The translations under genes and the position numbers were made by a program. Positions 36,804 to 46,675 of a stretch of 51,463 bases of DNA are shown here, piece after piece. The first letter of the stretch is position 1. Each line of letters starts with the position of its first letter. The stretch is from NCBI RefSeq assembly GCF_027307225.1, contig NZ_DAHUXJ010000047.1, forward strand, positions 1 to 51,463. The letters are read 5' to 3'. The stretch comes from Bradyrhizobium sp. Lineage in GTDB: Bacteria; Pseudomonadota; Alphaproteobacteria; Rhizobiales; Xanthobacteraceae. The notes under the pieces were generated by a model, which was given only the letters and a program-made list of their open reading frames with translations, ran no database searches and was not told the origin of the DNA.

Positions 36804-37188
36804 TGCGGCATCGATTGGTTTTGAATTTGACAAGGCAAGATCACGGGCAAAGCGGCCATTCTTCTCCAAGCCAGTCACCGACGACTGGCGCCTGTGCTGG
36901 TCGGTTGATCATCGATTTTTTCTTTTCGCCCAAACAGAAGGGCGTTTTCTACCAAGCCTTCACCTCTGCAGCCGGAAAGTTGAAAACCCCCACACCGTAA
37001 ACGAACCGTTTCAAACACTGCAGATTCGTTACGACGTCTTCATAAATTTTTTCACAAACGCGTATTGGCATTTCCACGATTTTGATCAGCTCGAAAGGGC
37101 CATCAAGGCTCACCTGCTGCTTTACGGCTTAGGCGCCTCCACCATTGAAGACGGGATCCGGAAGGTCCTTGGCGGCCATCCTGCGTAG
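36793..37188 (+). CDS. Hypothetical protein, second of an overlapping orphan pair
   Basis: The 131-residue protein starts at an ATG that overlaps the previous gene's stop by 11 bases. It is rich in aromatic residues (RPFFSKPVTDDWRLCW, IRYDVFINFFTNAYWHFHDF) and ends with a helical segment (QLERAIKAHLLLYGLG). I do not recognise the family. Unusual composition and tight coupling with the upstream gene suggest a small transferred two-gene unit between the ada-like gene and the GNAT gene. No toxin-antitoxin signature is obvious. Confidence 0.55.
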   Translation: MSRDAASIGFEFDKARSRAKRPFFSKPVTDDWRLCWSVDHRFFLFAQTEGRFLPSLHLCSRKVENPHTVNEPFQTLQIRYDVFINFFTNAYWHFHDFDQLERAIKAHLLLYGLGASTIEDGIRKVLGGHPA

Positions 37189-37197
37189 TCCAGAGCG

Positions 37198-37728
37198 CTA
37201 CCCTTTCAACCGCTTCCACATGATCGCGGTGTCGCAGAGCCGGCCGTCAGGAAACAGCGCATAATGGGGCACGATGCCGCTTTGCTGCCAGCCGGCACGC
37301 AGATAGAGCCGGTGCCCGCTTTCGCCCGGCACGGTATCCAGCACCAGCAGCCAGCGCCCGCGCTTGCGCGCCTCATCTTCGATCGCCGCCATCAACGCCG
37401 CGCCGACGCCGCGGCCGCGCGCTGAACGGTGTACCAGCATCTTCTTGACGTCGGCGCGATGCGGCTGGTTGGGCGGCGTGTCGAGGCCGAGTTGAACGGT
37501 GCCGACGATTTTCCCGCCAATGATTGCCACGAGTAGCACGACATCTCCAGCGGCAACGTTGCTCGCGATCTTCTCAAAGAAGGCACGCGCATCACGCGAC
37601 GAATAGGGCGGCATGAAACTGACGCTGGCGCCGCCAGCGACGCAGTCGGTCAGCACCTGGCCAAGTTCATCCAGTGCGCGATCGCCGATCGGCGCGGCGA
37701 GCGAGACGATCTCGACGCTCTCGCTCAC
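37198..37728 (-). CDS. GNAT-family N-acetyltransferase
   Basis: The 176-residue enzyme has the acetyl-CoA-binding motif A ([19 protein letters not shown]) near 95-115 and the typical C-terminal LYLRAGWQ. The acceptor is unknown; similar proteins act on small amines or antibiotics. The gene overlaps the end of gpmA by four bases and is co-transcribed with it. Confidence 0.9.
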   Translation of the reverse strand: MSESVEIVSLAAPIGDRALDELGQVLTDCVAGGASVSFMPPYSSRDARAFFEKIASNVAAGDVVLLVAIIGGKIVGTVQLGLDTPPNQPHRADVKKMLVHRSARGRGVGAALMAAIEDEARKRGRWLLVLDTVPGESGHRLYLRAGWQQSGIVPHYALFPDGRLCDTAIMWKRLKG

Positions 37729-38345
37729 GCGAGGTCAAGCTTGGATGCGACGGTCGAGTCGGCGTTCAGGCGGTAGATGATCGGCGCGCCGGTTGCGAGT
37801 TCGCGCTTCAAAATGCCCTCCGGCGACAGCTTTTCCAGCACCATGATCAGAGCGCGCAGCGAATTGCCGTGAGCCGCGACCAGCGTGCGCTCGCCGCGCA
37901 GCACGCAAGGCAGGATTTCCTGCACGTAATAAGGCAGCGTGCGCGCCAGCGTGTCCTTCAGGCTTTCGCCGCCGGGCGGCGGCACGTCGTAGGAACGGCG
38001 CCAGATCAGCACCTGATCCTCGCCCCACTTCTTGCGCGCATCGTCCTTGTTGAGGCCGGAGAGATCGCCGTAGTCGCGTTCGTTCAGCGCGAGATGCCTG
38101 TGAACGGGGATCCTGGTTTGTCCGAGCTGGTCCAGCATCAGGTCAAGCGTGTGCTGGGCGCGCGTCAGCACCGAGGTGAAGGCGATGTCGAACACGAGGC
38201 CTTGCGCCTTGAGCTTACGGCCGGCCTCGTTGGCTTCGGCGACACCCTGCTCGCTCAGATCAGGGTCCTTCCAGCCGGTGAAGAGATTTTTCAGATTCCA
38301 TTCGCTCTGGCCGTGGCGCACCAGCACGAGAAGACGATCGCTCAT
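37725..38345 (-). CDS. gpmA: 2,3-bisphosphoglycerate-dependent phosphoglycerate mutase
   Basis: Interconverts 3- and 2-phosphoglycerate in glycolysis and gluconeogenesis. The 206-residue protein begins with the [10 protein letters not shown] motif whose His is the phospho-acceptor. It continues with [13 protein letters not shown] and has the second catalytic His in VAAHGNSLR. It follows dapB by 24 bp and overlaps the GNAT gene, so a dapB-gpmA-GNAT operon is likely. Confidence 0.95.
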   Translation of the reverse strand: MSDRLLVLVRHGQSEWNLKNLFTGWKDPDLSEQGVAEANEAGRKLKAQGLVFDIAFTSVLTRAQHTLDLMLDQLGQTRIPVHRHLALNERDYGDLSGLNKDDARKKWGEDQVLIWRRSYDVPPPGGESLKDTLARTLPYYVQEILPCVLRGERTLVAAHGNSLRALIMVLEKLSPEGILKRELATGAPIIYRLNADSTVASKLDLA

Positions 38346-38369
38346 GTCAGGATTTCCGTTTTGAACCGA

Positions 38370-39185
38370 TCAGAAATTATGCAGGCCGAGTACGTCGGCC
38401 ATGGTGTAGAGCGCGGGCTTCTTGTCGCGCGCCCACAGCGCCGCCTTCACCGCGCCTTGCGCAAACATGGTGCGGTCCTCGGCGCGATGGGTCAGCTCGA
38501 TCCGCTCCATGGCGCCGGCAAAGATCACGCTGTGATCGCCGGTGACGGAGCCGCCGCGCAAGGAGGCGAAGCCGATATCGCCTGACCGACGCGCGCCGGT
38601 TTCGCCATCGCGGCCGCGCGCCGAATGTTCGCCAAGCGCAATCCGCCGTCCCGTCGCGGCCGCCTCGCCCAGCATCAACGCCGTGCCCGAGGGCGCATCG
38701 ATCTTGGCGCGGTGATGCATTTCGAGAATTTCGATGTCGAAGCTTGCGTCGAGCGATTGCGCCACGCGCTTGACCAGCGCAGCCAGCAAATTGATGCCGA
38801 GGCTCATATTGCCTGACTTCACGACCGTGGCGCGCGAGGTCACGCTCTGGATCACCGCGTCGTCGGACGCCGACAGCCCGGTCGTGCCGATGACGTGGAC
38901 GAGCCCGCGTTGGGCGGCGATGGCGACATTGGCGATGGTCGCGCCCGGCACGGTGAAATCGAGAATGCCGTCGGCATTCGCCGACATCGACCACAGGTCG
39001 GCCGACAGCAACACGCCATTGGCGGGCAGGCCCGCGAGCACGCCGGCGTCCTGGCCGAGCAATTCCGACCCCGGTGCCTCCAGCGCACCAGCCAGCACCG
39101 CTCCCTCGGTCTCGGAAATCACGCGCGTCAGCGCCCGGCCCATCCGGCCGCCCGCGCCTGCAACAATCAAACGCATCTCGGACAT
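38370..39185 (-). CDS. dapB: 4-hydroxy-tetrahydrodipicolinate reductase
   Basis: An NAD(P)H-dependent step of lysine and diaminopimelate synthesis. The 271-residue protein has the Rossmann motif [18 protein letters not shown], and the catalytic block [15 protein letters not shown] with the His pair and Lys. ATG at 39185 is chosen because GAGAGGA precedes it; the frame stays open for 16 further codons. Head of the gpmA-containing operon. Confidence 0.95.
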   Translation of the reverse strand: MSEMRLIVAGAGGRMGRALTRVISETEGAVLAGALEAPGSELLGQDAGVLAGLPANGVLLSADLWSMSANADGILDFTVPGATIANVAIAAQRGLVHVIGTTGLSASDDAVIQSVTSRATVVKSGNMSLGINLLAALVKRVAQSLDASFDIEILEMHHRAKIDAPSGTALMLGEAAATGRRIALGEHSARGRDGETGARRSGDIGFASLRGGSVTGDHSVIFAGAMERIELTHRAEDRTMFAQGAVKAALWARDKKPALYTMADVLGLHNF

Positions 39186-39247
39186 TGTGCATCCTCTCAG
39201 AACCGTTGTAGCGAGGGGATGGTGTTCCGGCAACCGACCATGCCCGC

Positions 39248-39556
39248 CTATTGGCCCGGCTGCGGGCCGTCATAGCCCTCGATGATCACGAGGTCGCCCT
39301 CGGAATGGGGCGCGCGAAGCGCGACAAGGCGCACATATTCGGGCGAGTTGTAGCAGGCGATCGCGGTCTCATAATCCTTGAACTCGATCACCACATTGCG
39401 GGTGCGCGCGGAGCCTTCCTTGGAAACATGCCGGCCGGCGCGCACCAGAAACTGGCCGCCATACTTCGCGAATACCGGCCCGTTCTGCGCCGCATATTCC
39501 TTGTAGCCTTCGGGGTTGTGCACATCGATGCGCGCGATCCAGTAGCCTTTTGCCAT
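39248..39556 (-). CDS. DUF1330 family protein
   Basis: The 102-residue ferredoxin-fold (dimeric alpha-beta barrel) protein begins [12 protein letters not shown] and has the family pattern with [20 protein letters not shown] and CYNSPEY. GAGGGAGA precedes ATG 39556. The open frame to 39694 overlaps pyrF antiparallel coding and is rejected. Family members are small proteins of unknown function. It follows pyrF by 22 bp, so probably one transcript. Confidence 0.9.
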   Translation of the reverse strand: MAKGYWIARIDVHNPEGYKEYAAQNGPVFAKYGGQFLVRAGRHVSKEGSARTRNVVIEFKDYETAIACYNSPEYVRLVALRAPHSEGDLVIIEGYDGPQPGQ

Positions 39557-39578
39557 GTTGGGTCTCCCTCTTTTCCTC

Positions 39579-40286
39579 TTATCCGAGCGCCTGGGCGATC
39601 TCGGCCTGAATGGCGTCGGCGGCCGCCTTCGGATCCGCCGCAGCCATGATGGGCCGTCCAACGACGAGATAGTCGGCGCCGGCGGCAATCGCACGCGACG
39701 CCGTCATGAAGCGCTTCTGATCGCCGCTCGCGCTGCCCGCGGGCCGGATGCCTGGTGTAACCAGGCTCATCTGGTCGCCGACGATTTCGCGCACCGCAGC
39801 CACCTCCTCGGGTGAGCACACCAGCCCGTCGACGCCGATCGCCTTGGCCTGGCGCGCGCGGATGGCGACGAGATCGGCGACCGCGTGGCGGTAGCCGGCC
39901 GCTTCCATGTCCGCCTGGTCGTAAGAGGTGAGCACGGTCACGGCGAGAATCTTGAGCGCGGAATTGCCGCGTCCCTCGACCGCCGACTGCATGGTCTGCG
40001 GATAAGCGTGCACCGTCATGAAAGTCGCGCCGAGCGAGCACAGGCTTTCGACGCCGCTTTTCACGGTGTTGCCGATGTCATGCAATTTGACATCGATGAA
40101 GACTTTCTTGCCGATGGCGCGGAGTTTTTGGGCCAGCGGCATGCCGCCGGCATAAACCAGCTGATAGCCGATCTTGTAGAAGGTCACGCTGTCGCCGAGA
40201 CGCTCGATCATCGCCTCCGCCGGCTCGATAGCCGGCAAGTCCAGCGAAACGATCAGCCGGTCTTTTGGAACGATCGTCAGTGGCAT
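39579..40286 (-). CDS. pyrF: Orotidine 5'-phosphate decarboxylase
   Basis: Final step of UMP synthesis. The 235-residue TIM-barrel protein has LIVSLDLP near the start, the catalytic [11 protein letters not shown] block (Asp-Lys-x-x-Asp), a VTPGIRP phosphate-binding loop and VVGRPI near the end. It is 6 bp from the FMN reductase gene upstream, so it belongs to a short operon with it and the DUF1330 gene. Confidence 0.95.
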   Translation of the reverse strand: MPLTIVPKDRLIVSLDLPAIEPAEAMIERLGDSVTFYKIGYQLVYAGGMPLAQKLRAIGKKVFIDVKLHDIGNTVKSGVESLCSLGATFMTVHAYPQTMQSAVEGRGNSALKILAVTVLTSYDQADMEAAGYRHAVADLVAIRARQAKAIGVDGLVCSPEEVAAVREIVGDQMSLVTPGIRPAGSASGDQKRFMTASRAIAAGADYLVVGRPIMAAADPKAAADAIQAEIAQALG

Positions 40287-40292
40287 GTAACC

Positions 40293-40871
40293 TCACATCA
40301 GGCGTTGCGAGACATCGATCAGTTGCTGCACCATCAGAGCCATGGCCTCGATATCGGGCGTCTTCTTCAGACGATTCATATCGTCGTAGGCGTCGTCGGC
40401 GAAGGCAAGCGCGAGCTGGTTTGGAACGACCAGCGCATGGCAGGCAGACAGGATCAGCCGCAGCGCCGCCATGGCGCGGGCACCGCCGAGCCGGCTATGT
40501 GACGCGGCCGCCAACGCAAAAGCGCGGTTGCGAAACACCTCGCCGCGGGTCTCATGCGCATCGTGCACGCGGCTGACCCAGTCGATCGCGTTCTTCAACA
40601 GCGGCGGCACCGACGAATTGTATTCAGGCGTGACGAACAGCACGCCGTGATGACTGCCGATCATGCGCTTGAGATCGACCGCGTTCTTCGGCACGCCCGA
40701 TTTCGTTTGCAGGTCGCCGTCATAGATCGGCAGGGAGAAGTCGGCGAGAGAGATGCGGGTGACTTCCGCGCCGGCTTGCGCGAATTGATGGGCGGCAGCG
40801 GCTGCAAGCTTCGCGTTCAGCGAGCCGGTTCGCAGCGAACCCGGGATAACCAGGATTTTCAACGCAGCCAT
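40293..40871 (-). CDS. NADPH-dependent FMN reductase family protein
   Basis: The 192-residue flavodoxin-like protein begins ILVIPGSLRTGSLN (FMN phosphate loop). It has LPIYDGDL and the family motif FVTPEYNSSVPPLLKNAIDW. Related enzymes are chromate or quinone reductases using NAD(P)H and FMN. The physiological acceptor is not determined. Lies six bases upstream of pyrF. Confidence 0.9.
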   Translation of the reverse strand: MAALKILVIPGSLRTGSLNAKLAAAAAHQFAQAGAEVTRISLADFSLPIYDGDLQTKSGVPKNAVDLKRMIGSHHGVLFVTPEYNSSVPPLLKNAIDWVSRVHDAHETRGEVFRNRAFALAAASHSRLGGARAMAALRLILSACHALVVPNQLALAFADDAYDDMNRLKKTPDIEAMALMVQQLIDVSQRLM

Positions 40872-40912
40872 GATCTAAATGCCCCGCAAAACCGCCACGC
40901 GGTCGGGGCGGT

Positions 40913-41515
40913 TTAGCCTCTGCGATACACCCAGACGCGGGCCGGCGGAAGGTTCATCCAGACGCGCTCGGAGGCCTCGGTGGAAACGCCGGGCAGCGAT
41001 TTCGGAATCGGCGGCGCGACCGAGTAGGTGAACTGCACGAACGGCGATCCCGGGGCGAGCGCGAGGAAGGCGTCGCGGATCAGCCGCAACCGGATCTGCA
41101 TCGGCTTGGTCACCAGCGGCAGGCCCGACACGACGGCGGAGGCCGGCGCATCCAGCGCCTCTCGCAGAGCGTCGCGCAGCCGATAGGCGTCAGCCTGCAT
41201 CACTTTGGCCTGCGGATAGCGGTCGCGCAGCAGCGCACAGAAACCGGGGTTATATTCGACGAGCACCAGCCGCTTCTGGTCGACACCACGCTCAATCAGC
41301 GCGTTGGTGATCGCGCCGGTGCCCGGACCAAGTTCGACAACAGGACCTTGCGAATCGATGTCGACATACTGCGCCATGGTGCGCGCGAGCAATTTGCCCG
41401 ACGGCATCACCGCTCCCATGTGAAGCGGCTTTTCAATCCACGAGCGGAGAAAACGAACTTCGTCATCGAGACGAAGGGGCTTTTTCAACGCACGCGCGGA
41501 CGATTGCAATGGCAT
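40913..41515 (-). CDS. SAM-dependent methyltransferase, phospholipid N-methyltransferase (PmtA)-like
   Basis: The 200-residue protein has the SAM-binding motif VVELGPGTGAITNAL preceded by a helical region with IEKPLHMGAVMPSG, and PPIPKSLPG near the end. The layout matches PmtA-type phosphatidylethanolamine methyltransferases and related RrmA-type methyltransferases; phosphatidylcholine synthesis is the likely role but unproven. ATG at 41515 is preferred. The frame extends to 41605 only by reading through a palindromic repeat. The repeat's CTAG ends eight bases before the ATG, and no normal ribosome-binding site is visible. Confidence 0.82.
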   Translation of the reverse strand: MPLQSSARALKKPLRLDDEVRFLRSWIEKPLHMGAVMPSGKLLARTMAQYVDIDSQGPVVELGPGTGAITNALIERGVDQKRLVLVEYNPGFCALLRDRYPQAKVMQADAYRLRDALREALDAPASAVVSGLPLVTKPMQIRLRLIRDAFLALAPGSPFVQFTYSVAPPIPKSLPGVSTEASERVWMNLPPARVWVYRRG

Positions 41516-41522
41516 GTCGCTA

Positions 41523-41691
41523 CTAGTGCCCACTTTCCGAAGTTCGTATTCCATCTCAGCACCCATTTTCACGAACTTCGGAAAGTCATGGGCACTAGCA
41601 AACATATTGATTCTAGTGCTGCTTATCTATTCGAAGTTCCTGTATCGAATTCGCCGCTTGTCGTGCAGGAACTTCGAATAGGCAGCACTAG
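41523..41691. repeat. Pair of CTAG-bounded palindromic elements upstream of the methyltransferase gene
   Basis: Elements 41523-41598 (arm core TTTCCGAAGTTCGT) and 41613-41691 (arm core TATTCGAAGTTCCT) are separated by a 14-bp linker ending GATT. They are very similar to 32204-32372. The pair occupies the presumed 5' untranslated region of the methyltransferase gene. 41692-41863 contains no recognisable gene. Confidence 0.9.
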
Positions 41692-41863
41692 GCGGGACCG
41701 CTCTCGCGGCGATGTCAGAAAATAGTCATAAACACGTATAGGGACGCAGCCATCCGGTCAAGCAAAACGCGCCTTGCGGCGCGCGGTCCAGAACAGATCA
41801 GCTTCGCGATAAGACGCTGCACTCGCTATTGTTTTGTGCGCTCATAAGCAGCGACGGCGCTCT

Positions 41864-42991
41864 TCAGGTGCTGGCGCGGCTGCCGAAGAAGTCCTTGACC
41901 TTGGCAAAGAAACCCTCGGCCTCGGGCTGGGTTGCACCAGAGGACAATTTTTCGAACTCGGCGAGCAATTCCTGTTGCTTCCTGGTCAGGTTCTGAGGCG
42001 TCTCGACCACGACCTGGACGTACATGTCGCCGGTCTGGCGCGAACGCAGCACCGGCATGCCCTTAGATGCAATGCGGAAGCGTCGGCCCGACTGGGTTCC
42101 CGAAGGTATTTTCACCTTGGTCTTGCCCTTCTCGATGGTCGGCACCTCGAACTCTCCGCCAAGGGCTGCGGTCACCATCGAGATCGGCACCCGGCAATGC
42201 AGATCAGCACCATCGCGCTGGAAGAATTCGTGTGCCGACAGCGACAGGAAAATATAGAGATCGCCGGGAGGCCCGCCGCGCACGCCTGCCTCGCCCTCGC
42301 CGGCCAGACGAATGCGTGTGCCGTCTTCGACGCCTTGCGGAATGTTGACCGAGAGCGTGCGCTCGCGCGTCACCCGGCCGGTGCCGGAGCATGACGGACA
42401 GGCATCCTCGATCATCTGGCCACGGCCCTGGCAGCCCGGACAGGTGCGCTCCAGCGTGAAAAATCCCTGCGCCTGACGCACCCTTCCCGCCCCGCCGCAC
42501 ATGCCGCAGGCCTTCGGCTTGGTGCCGGCCTTGGCGCCGATGCCCGAACAGGCTTCGCAGGTGACCGAGACGGGAATCTCGATCTGGGCCGTCTTGCCCT
42601 GGAAGGCTTCTTCCAGGCTGATTTCCATGTTGTAGCGCAGATCGGCGCCACGCTCGCGGCCGCCGCGGGCGCGCTGGCCCGCCATGCCGAACAGGTCTTC
42701 GAAAATATCGGAGAAGGAAGAGGCAAAGCCGGCGCCAAAACCCGCAGCCCCGCCGTGGCCCTGCTCGAAAGCGGCGTGGCCGAAGCGGTCATAGGCGGCG
42801 CGCTTCTGGCCGTCCTTCAGAACTTCGTAAGCCTCGTTGATTTCCTTGAACCGGATCTCGCTCTGGGCGTCGCCGGGATTGCGATCGGGATGCCATTTCA
42901 TCGCGAGCTTGCGAAAGGCCGATTTGAGACTGGTATCGTCCGCGTTCCGCTCGACTTCCAGCGTCTCGTAATAACAGCGCTTGGTGGACAT
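41864..42991 (-). CDS. dnaJ: Chaperone DnaJ
   Basis: An Hsp40 co-chaperone that delivers substrates to DnaK and stimulates its ATPase. The 375-residue type I protein has a J domain with the HPD motif in [10 protein letters not shown], a Gly/Phe-rich linker (~75-105), and four CxxCxGxG zinc-binding repeats ([32 protein letters not shown]). The C-terminal substrate-binding domain completes it. It follows dnaK by 136 bp, with a hairpin between them. Confidence 0.97.
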   Translation of the reverse strand: MSTKRCYYETLEVERNADDTSLKSAFRKLAMKWHPDRNPGDAQSEIRFKEINEAYEVLKDGQKRAAYDRFGHAAFEQGHGGAAGFGAGFASSFSDIFEDLFGMAGQRARGGRERGADLRYNMEISLEEAFQGKTAQIEIPVSVTCEACSGIGAKAGTKPKACGMCGGAGRVRQAQGFFTLERTCPGCQGRGQMIEDACPSCSGTGRVTRERTLSVNIPQGVEDGTRIRLAGEGEAGVRGGPPGDLYIFLSLSAHEFFQRDGADLHCRVPISMVTAALGGEFEVPTIEKGKTKVKIPSGTQSGRRFRIASKGMPVLRSRQTGDMYVQVVVETPQNLTRKQQELLAEFEKLSSGATQPEAEGFFAKVKDFFGSRAST

Positions 42992-43056
42992 CCGTCAAAC
43001 CCGCCCGAATCCTCATCCCGAAGGAATGCGGCCTACAATGCCGCCTTCGGCTTAAC

Positions 43057-43114
43057 GAAAAAATAACCCCCACTCTTTCGAGACGCCACTTGCGTACTCG
43101 TAAGAAATGGGGGT
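43057..43114 (-). terminator. Hairpin and U-run between dnaK and dnaJ
   Basis: Read leftward after the dnaK stop, ACCCCCA (43114-43108) can pair with TGGGGGT (43072-43066) across a ~35-base loop, followed by a TTATTTTTT run. This looks like a leaky terminator or processing site that would lower dnaJ relative to dnaK. Confidence 0.5.
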
Positions 43115-43127
43115 CATCATCGTGGCC

Positions 43128-45029
43128 TTAAGCAGATTTCTTGTTGTTCTTGTCGTCGTCGACTTCGGTAAATTCCGCGTCGACGACGTCATCCTTCGCA
43201 GCGTCCTTGGCCGCATCGCTTTCGGCCTGCTGCTTGTACATCGCTTCGCCGAGCTTCATCGAGGCCTGCGCCAGCGTGTTGCTCTTGGCCTTGATGGCCT
43301 CGGCATCGTCGCCCTTGAGCGCTTCCTTCAGATCGCCGACCGCATCCTCGATGGCGCGGCGTTCGGTATCGGCGACCTTCGAGCCATGCTCGGCCAGCGC
43401 TTTCTCGGTGGAATGCACCAGCGCGTCGGCATGGTTCTTGGCGTCGACCGCTTCGCGGCGCTTCTTGTCCTCGGCCGCATTGGCCTCGGCGTCCTTGACC
43501 ATCTTGTCGATGTCGGCTTCGGACAGACCGCCGGAGGCTTGAATCCGGATCTGCTGTTCCTTGCCCGTCGCCTTGTCCTTGGCGGACACGTTGACGATGC
43601 CGTTGGCGTCAATGTCGAAGGTCACCTCGATCTGCGGCATGCCGCGCGGCGCCGGCGGAATGCCCATCAGGTCGAACTGGCCGAGCATCTTGTTGTCGGC
43701 CGCCATTTCACGCTCGCCCTGGAAGACGCGGATGGTGACGGCGTTCTGGTTATCCTCGGCCGTCGAGAACACCTGGCTCTTCTTGGTCGGGATCGTGGTG
43801 TTGCGGTCGATGATGCGGGTAAACACGCCGCCCAGCGTCTCGATGCCGAGCGACAGCGGGGTCACGTCGAGCAGCAGCACGTCCTTGACGTCGCCCTGCA
43901 GCACGCCGGCCTGGATTGCAGCGCCAATCGCCACGACTTCGTCGGGGTTGACGCCCTTGTGCGGCTCCTTGCCGAACAATTGCTTCACGACTTCCTGCAC
44001 CTTCGGCATGCGGGTCATGCCGCCGACCAGCACGACTTCGCCGATCTCACCGGCGGTGAGACCGGCATCCTTCAGCGCCTTGCGGCAGGGTTCGATGGTC
44101 TTCTGCACGAGGTCATCGACCAGCGCCTCGAACTTGGCGCGCGTCAGCTTCATGGTCAGATGCTTCGGCCCGGCCTGATCCGCCGTGATGAAGGGCAGGT
44201 TGATTTCGGTCTGCGTGGTCGACGACAGCTCGATCTTGGCCTTTTCCGCAGCCTCCTTGAGACGCTGCAGGGCAAGCTTGTCGTTGCGCAGGTTGATGCC
44301 CTGCTCCTTCTGGAACTCGTCGGCCAGGTAGTTCACCAGGCGCATGTCGAAATCTTCGCCGCCGAGGAAGGTGTCGCCGTTGGTCGACTTCACCTCGAAC
44401 ACGCCGTCGCCGATTTCGAGAATTGAAATATCGAACGTACCGCCGCCGAGGTCGTATACCGCAATGGTGCCGGTCTTGGTCTTGTCGAGACCATAGGCGA
44501 GCGCGGCCGCGGTCGGCTCGTTGATGATGCGCAGCACTTCAAGGCCGGCGATCTTGCCGGCATCCTTGGTGGCCTGACGCTGGGCGTCGTTGAAATAAGC
44601 GGGGACCGTGATGACGGCCTGGTCGACCTTCTGACCGAGGTGAGCCTCGGCGGTCTCCTTCATCTTCTGCAGGATGAAGGCGGAAATCTGCGAGGGCGAA
44701 TAGGTCTTGCCGTCGGCTTCGACCCAGGCATCGCCGTTGGACGCTTTCACGATCTTGTAGGGGACGAGCTTCTTGTCCTTTTCCACCATCGGATCGTCGT
44801 AGCGGCGGCCGATCAGCCGCTTCACCGCGAAGAAGGTCCGCTCGGGATTGGTGACCGCCTGGCGCTTGGCGGGCTGGCCGACGAGACGCTCGCCATCATC
44901 GGTAACAGCGACGATCGACGGGGTCGTGCGCATGCCCTCGGCATTTTCGATAACTTTAGCGTTCTTGCCATCCATGACGGCGACGCACGAATTCGTGGTG
45001 CCGAGATCGATCCCAATGACCTTTCCCAT
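43128..45029 (-). CDS. dnaK: Chaperone DnaK (Hsp70)
   Basis: The ATP-driven chaperone of de novo folding and heat-shock repair. The 633-residue protein begins [17 protein letters not shown]. It has the phosphate motif [13 protein letters not shown], the linker [16 protein letters not shown] and a C-terminal lid ending in an acidic/Lys tail. ATG at 45029 is preceded by a GAGGA; the longer frame to 45104 lies in the leader. A sigma-32-like promoter is ~105 bp upstream. No CIRCE element was seen. Confidence 0.97.
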   Translation of the reverse strand: MGKVIGIDLGTTNSCVAVMDGKNAKVIENAEGMRTTPSIVAVTDDGERLVGQPAKRQAVTNPERTFFAVKRLIGRRYDDPMVEKDKKLVPYKIVKASNGDAWVEADGKTYSPSQISAFILQKMKETAEAHLGQKVDQAVITVPAYFNDAQRQATKDAGKIAGLEVLRIINEPTAAALAYGLDKTKTGTIAVYDLGGGTFDISILEIGDGVFEVKSTNGDTFLGGEDFDMRLVNYLADEFQKEQGINLRNDKLALQRLKEAAEKAKIELSSTTQTEINLPFITADQAGPKHLTMKLTRAKFEALVDDLVQKTIEPCRKALKDAGLTAGEIGEVVLVGGMTRMPKVQEVVKQLFGKEPHKGVNPDEVVAIGAAIQAGVLQGDVKDVLLLDVTPLSLGIETLGGVFTRIIDRNTTIPTKKSQVFSTAEDNQNAVTIRVFQGEREMAADNKMLGQFDLMGIPPAPRGMPQIEVTFDIDANGIVNVSAKDKATGKEQQIRIQASGGLSEADIDKMVKDAEANAAEDKKRREAVDAKNHADALVHSTEKALAEHGSKVADTERRAIEDAVGDLKEALKGDDAEAIKAKSNTLAQASMKLGEAMYKQQAESDAAKDAAKDDVVDAEFTEVDDDKNNKKSA

Positions 45030-45133
45030 GGTCCTCATATCCTTCTTTTTGCGGCAGGTCGGCTGGGCCCTGACGGCGCCCTGATCCGGACCCCCAACGA
45101 TCAAAAACTCGCGATATTGCGACGGTGAGCCTC

Positions 45134-45161
45134 ATATAGGAGGGGGCGTATGCCCTGCAAG
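45134..45161 (-). promoter_or_regulatory. Candidate heat-shock sigma factor (RpoH) promoter of dnaK
   Basis: On the minus strand a CTTG -35 core (45161-45158) is followed after 17 bases by CCTATAT (45140-45134), matching the alphaproteobacterial RpoH consensus (CTTG, 17-18 bases, CYTATNT). It lies about 105 bp before the dnaK start codon, pointing into the gene. Confidence 0.55.
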
Positions 45162-45373
45162 GAGGCTAGCGCAACCTTCGTCCGTAAAAGCCCGCAACCT
45201 TTAAAGATAGTTTCGGGGCAGGGCTATGGTGAACCGCGCCGGGGCGGGTCCGGGAAAGCCCGGTGCTCGGACCGCCATGGCGCTGTCGCAGCCGCAGCAA
45301 AACCGCTAAAAGGCCGACCGGGCCGGCAAAGGGATTCGGCCACGGCCTCAATCATACCTCGAGAAAATCGCCG

Positions 45374-46309
45374 ATGTCCTATCTCCGACTGTCTTCCATC
45401 CTCGCCTGGCTCGTCATCACCATGGGGGGCGCGTTCGCCGCCGACCAGGTTTTCCCCCCGGGCGCCCGGATCGGGCTGACGCCGCTGGTGGGCCTCACCC
45501 CGGCCAAGACCTTCACCGGCTTCGAGACGGAGGACAAGAGCGTCAAGGTGCTGGTCGCGGAGTTGCCGGCCGCCGCCTATGGCGAGGTGATGAATACCTT
45601 CAAGACCAATCCGGCGATCGGCGCCATCAAGCCGGAGAGTCTCGAGACCGGCGCCGGAACCGCCTATTACACGGTCGATAACGTCAAGAACGCCTCCGGC
45701 GTCGTTCGCCACTACGCGATGATCCTCTCGGGCGGCACCTTCTCGGGCTATGTCGATGTGCAGGTCCCCGAGAACGCCACCAAGATCTACAGCGACGATG
45801 CAGTGCGGCAGATGCTGGCCTCGGCCGTGACCCGCAAGGAAGTTCCGGTCGACGAACAACTCTCCTTGATGCCGTTCACTGTCGGCAACCTTGGCGACTT
45901 CAAGCACGTTCGCGCGCTGGGAGCGACCGGCGCCCTGCTTCTCTCCGATGGCGATGAGACCACGGGCTTTGAGGCCGCGCCCTTCATGGTGATCGGCGTG
46001 ATGGCGTCAGCGCCCGCGGAGCCTGACGACCGCGCCCGCTTTGCCGAGCAGGCGGCCCGCGCCATTCCCGGCCTGCACACCGGGCGCATCACCATGTCCG
46101 AGCCGGTTCGTATCGAGAGCATGGCCGGTTATGAGACGCGGATCGATGGCACCAGCGGGCGAAACGACACCCAGGTCACGCTGGTGCAGTGGCTGCGCTT
46201 CGGCAGCCAGGGCGCCTTGCGCGTGATCGGCAGCGCGCCGCGCGATCAATGGGAGAAGGCTTTTCCAAGATTCCGTGCGGTCCGCGACAGCATTCAGCCG
46301 CGCTCGTAG
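45374..46309 (+). CDS. Secreted protein of unknown function
   Basis: The 311-residue protein begins with a signal peptide (LRLSSILAWLVITMGGAFA then ADQ). The mature part is mixed alpha/beta without obvious catalytic motifs. Segments include FPPGARIGLTPL, FTGFETEDKSVKVL and, near the C-terminus, WLRFGSQGALRVIG with RDQWEKAFPRF. This pattern is common in Bradyrhizobium hypothetical periplasmic proteins. ATG at 45374 is chosen from the signal peptide; the longer frame has no leader. It diverges from dnaK. Confidence 0.8.
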   Translation: MSYLRLSSILAWLVITMGGAFAADQVFPPGARIGLTPLVGLTPAKTFTGFETEDKSVKVLVAELPAAAYGEVMNTFKTNPAIGAIKPESLETGAGTAYYTVDNVKNASGVVRHYAMILSGGTFSGYVDVQVPENATKIYSDDAVRQMLASAVTRKEVPVDEQLSLMPFTVGNLGDFKHVRALGATGALLLSDGDETTGFEAAPFMVIGVMASAPAEPDDRARFAEQAARAIPGLHTGRITMSEPVRIESMAGYETRIDGTSGRNDTQVTLVQWLRFGSQGALRVIGSAPRDQWEKAFPRFRAVRDSIQPRS

Positions 46310-46387
46310 GGTCTCCGCCCGCCGCTTCTTTGACCTTTCCCGGCCGGACGGATTTGCGGGCATCGCCGCTTTCGGCGGGAGGTGCGC

Positions 46388-46675
46388 ATGATGGACCGGC
46401 GAAAGACACTCGCGGACATGCAGGCGCGCTTTTTGCGGTTGGCTGAACGGATCGCCTCCGTCGGACTGGAAAGTCTAAGTGAGCCGCACGTCAAGCACCT
46501 TGAGGGGAAGCTGTGGGAGCTGCGACTGACGGGCCGCGATGGAATTGCTCGCGCGCTATACGTCACGGCGATGGGCCGCAGGGTCGTCGTGGTTCGCGCA
46601 TTCGTGAAGAAGACGCAAAAGACGCCGCGCGCCGAGATTGAGCTGGCGCTGCAACGCGCAAAGGAGATCACATGA
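46388..46675 (+). CDS. HigB/RelE-type (phage Gp49-like) toxin
   Basis: The 95-residue protein carries the Gp49/HigB-like core: HLEGKLWELRL, GIARALYVT, VVVVRAFVKKTQKTP and a helical EIELALQRA end. Family members are ribosome-dependent mRNA endonucleases. GGGAGG lies six bases before ATG 46388. The N-terminus is ~15-20 residues shorter than usual for the family. It overlaps the antitoxin gene by ATGA. Toxin-first order is typical of higBA. Confidence 0.8.
   Translation: MMDRRKTLADMQARFLRLAERIASVGLESLSEPHVKHLEGKLWELRLTGRDGIARALYVTAMGRRVVVVRAFVKKTQKTPRAEIELALQRAKEIT

Noticed and set aside
43107..44426. 439-codon plus-strand frame opposite dnaK
   Set aside because: Antisense to dnaK; its Leu/His/Arg-rich composition is a known artefact of GC-rich dnaK genes.
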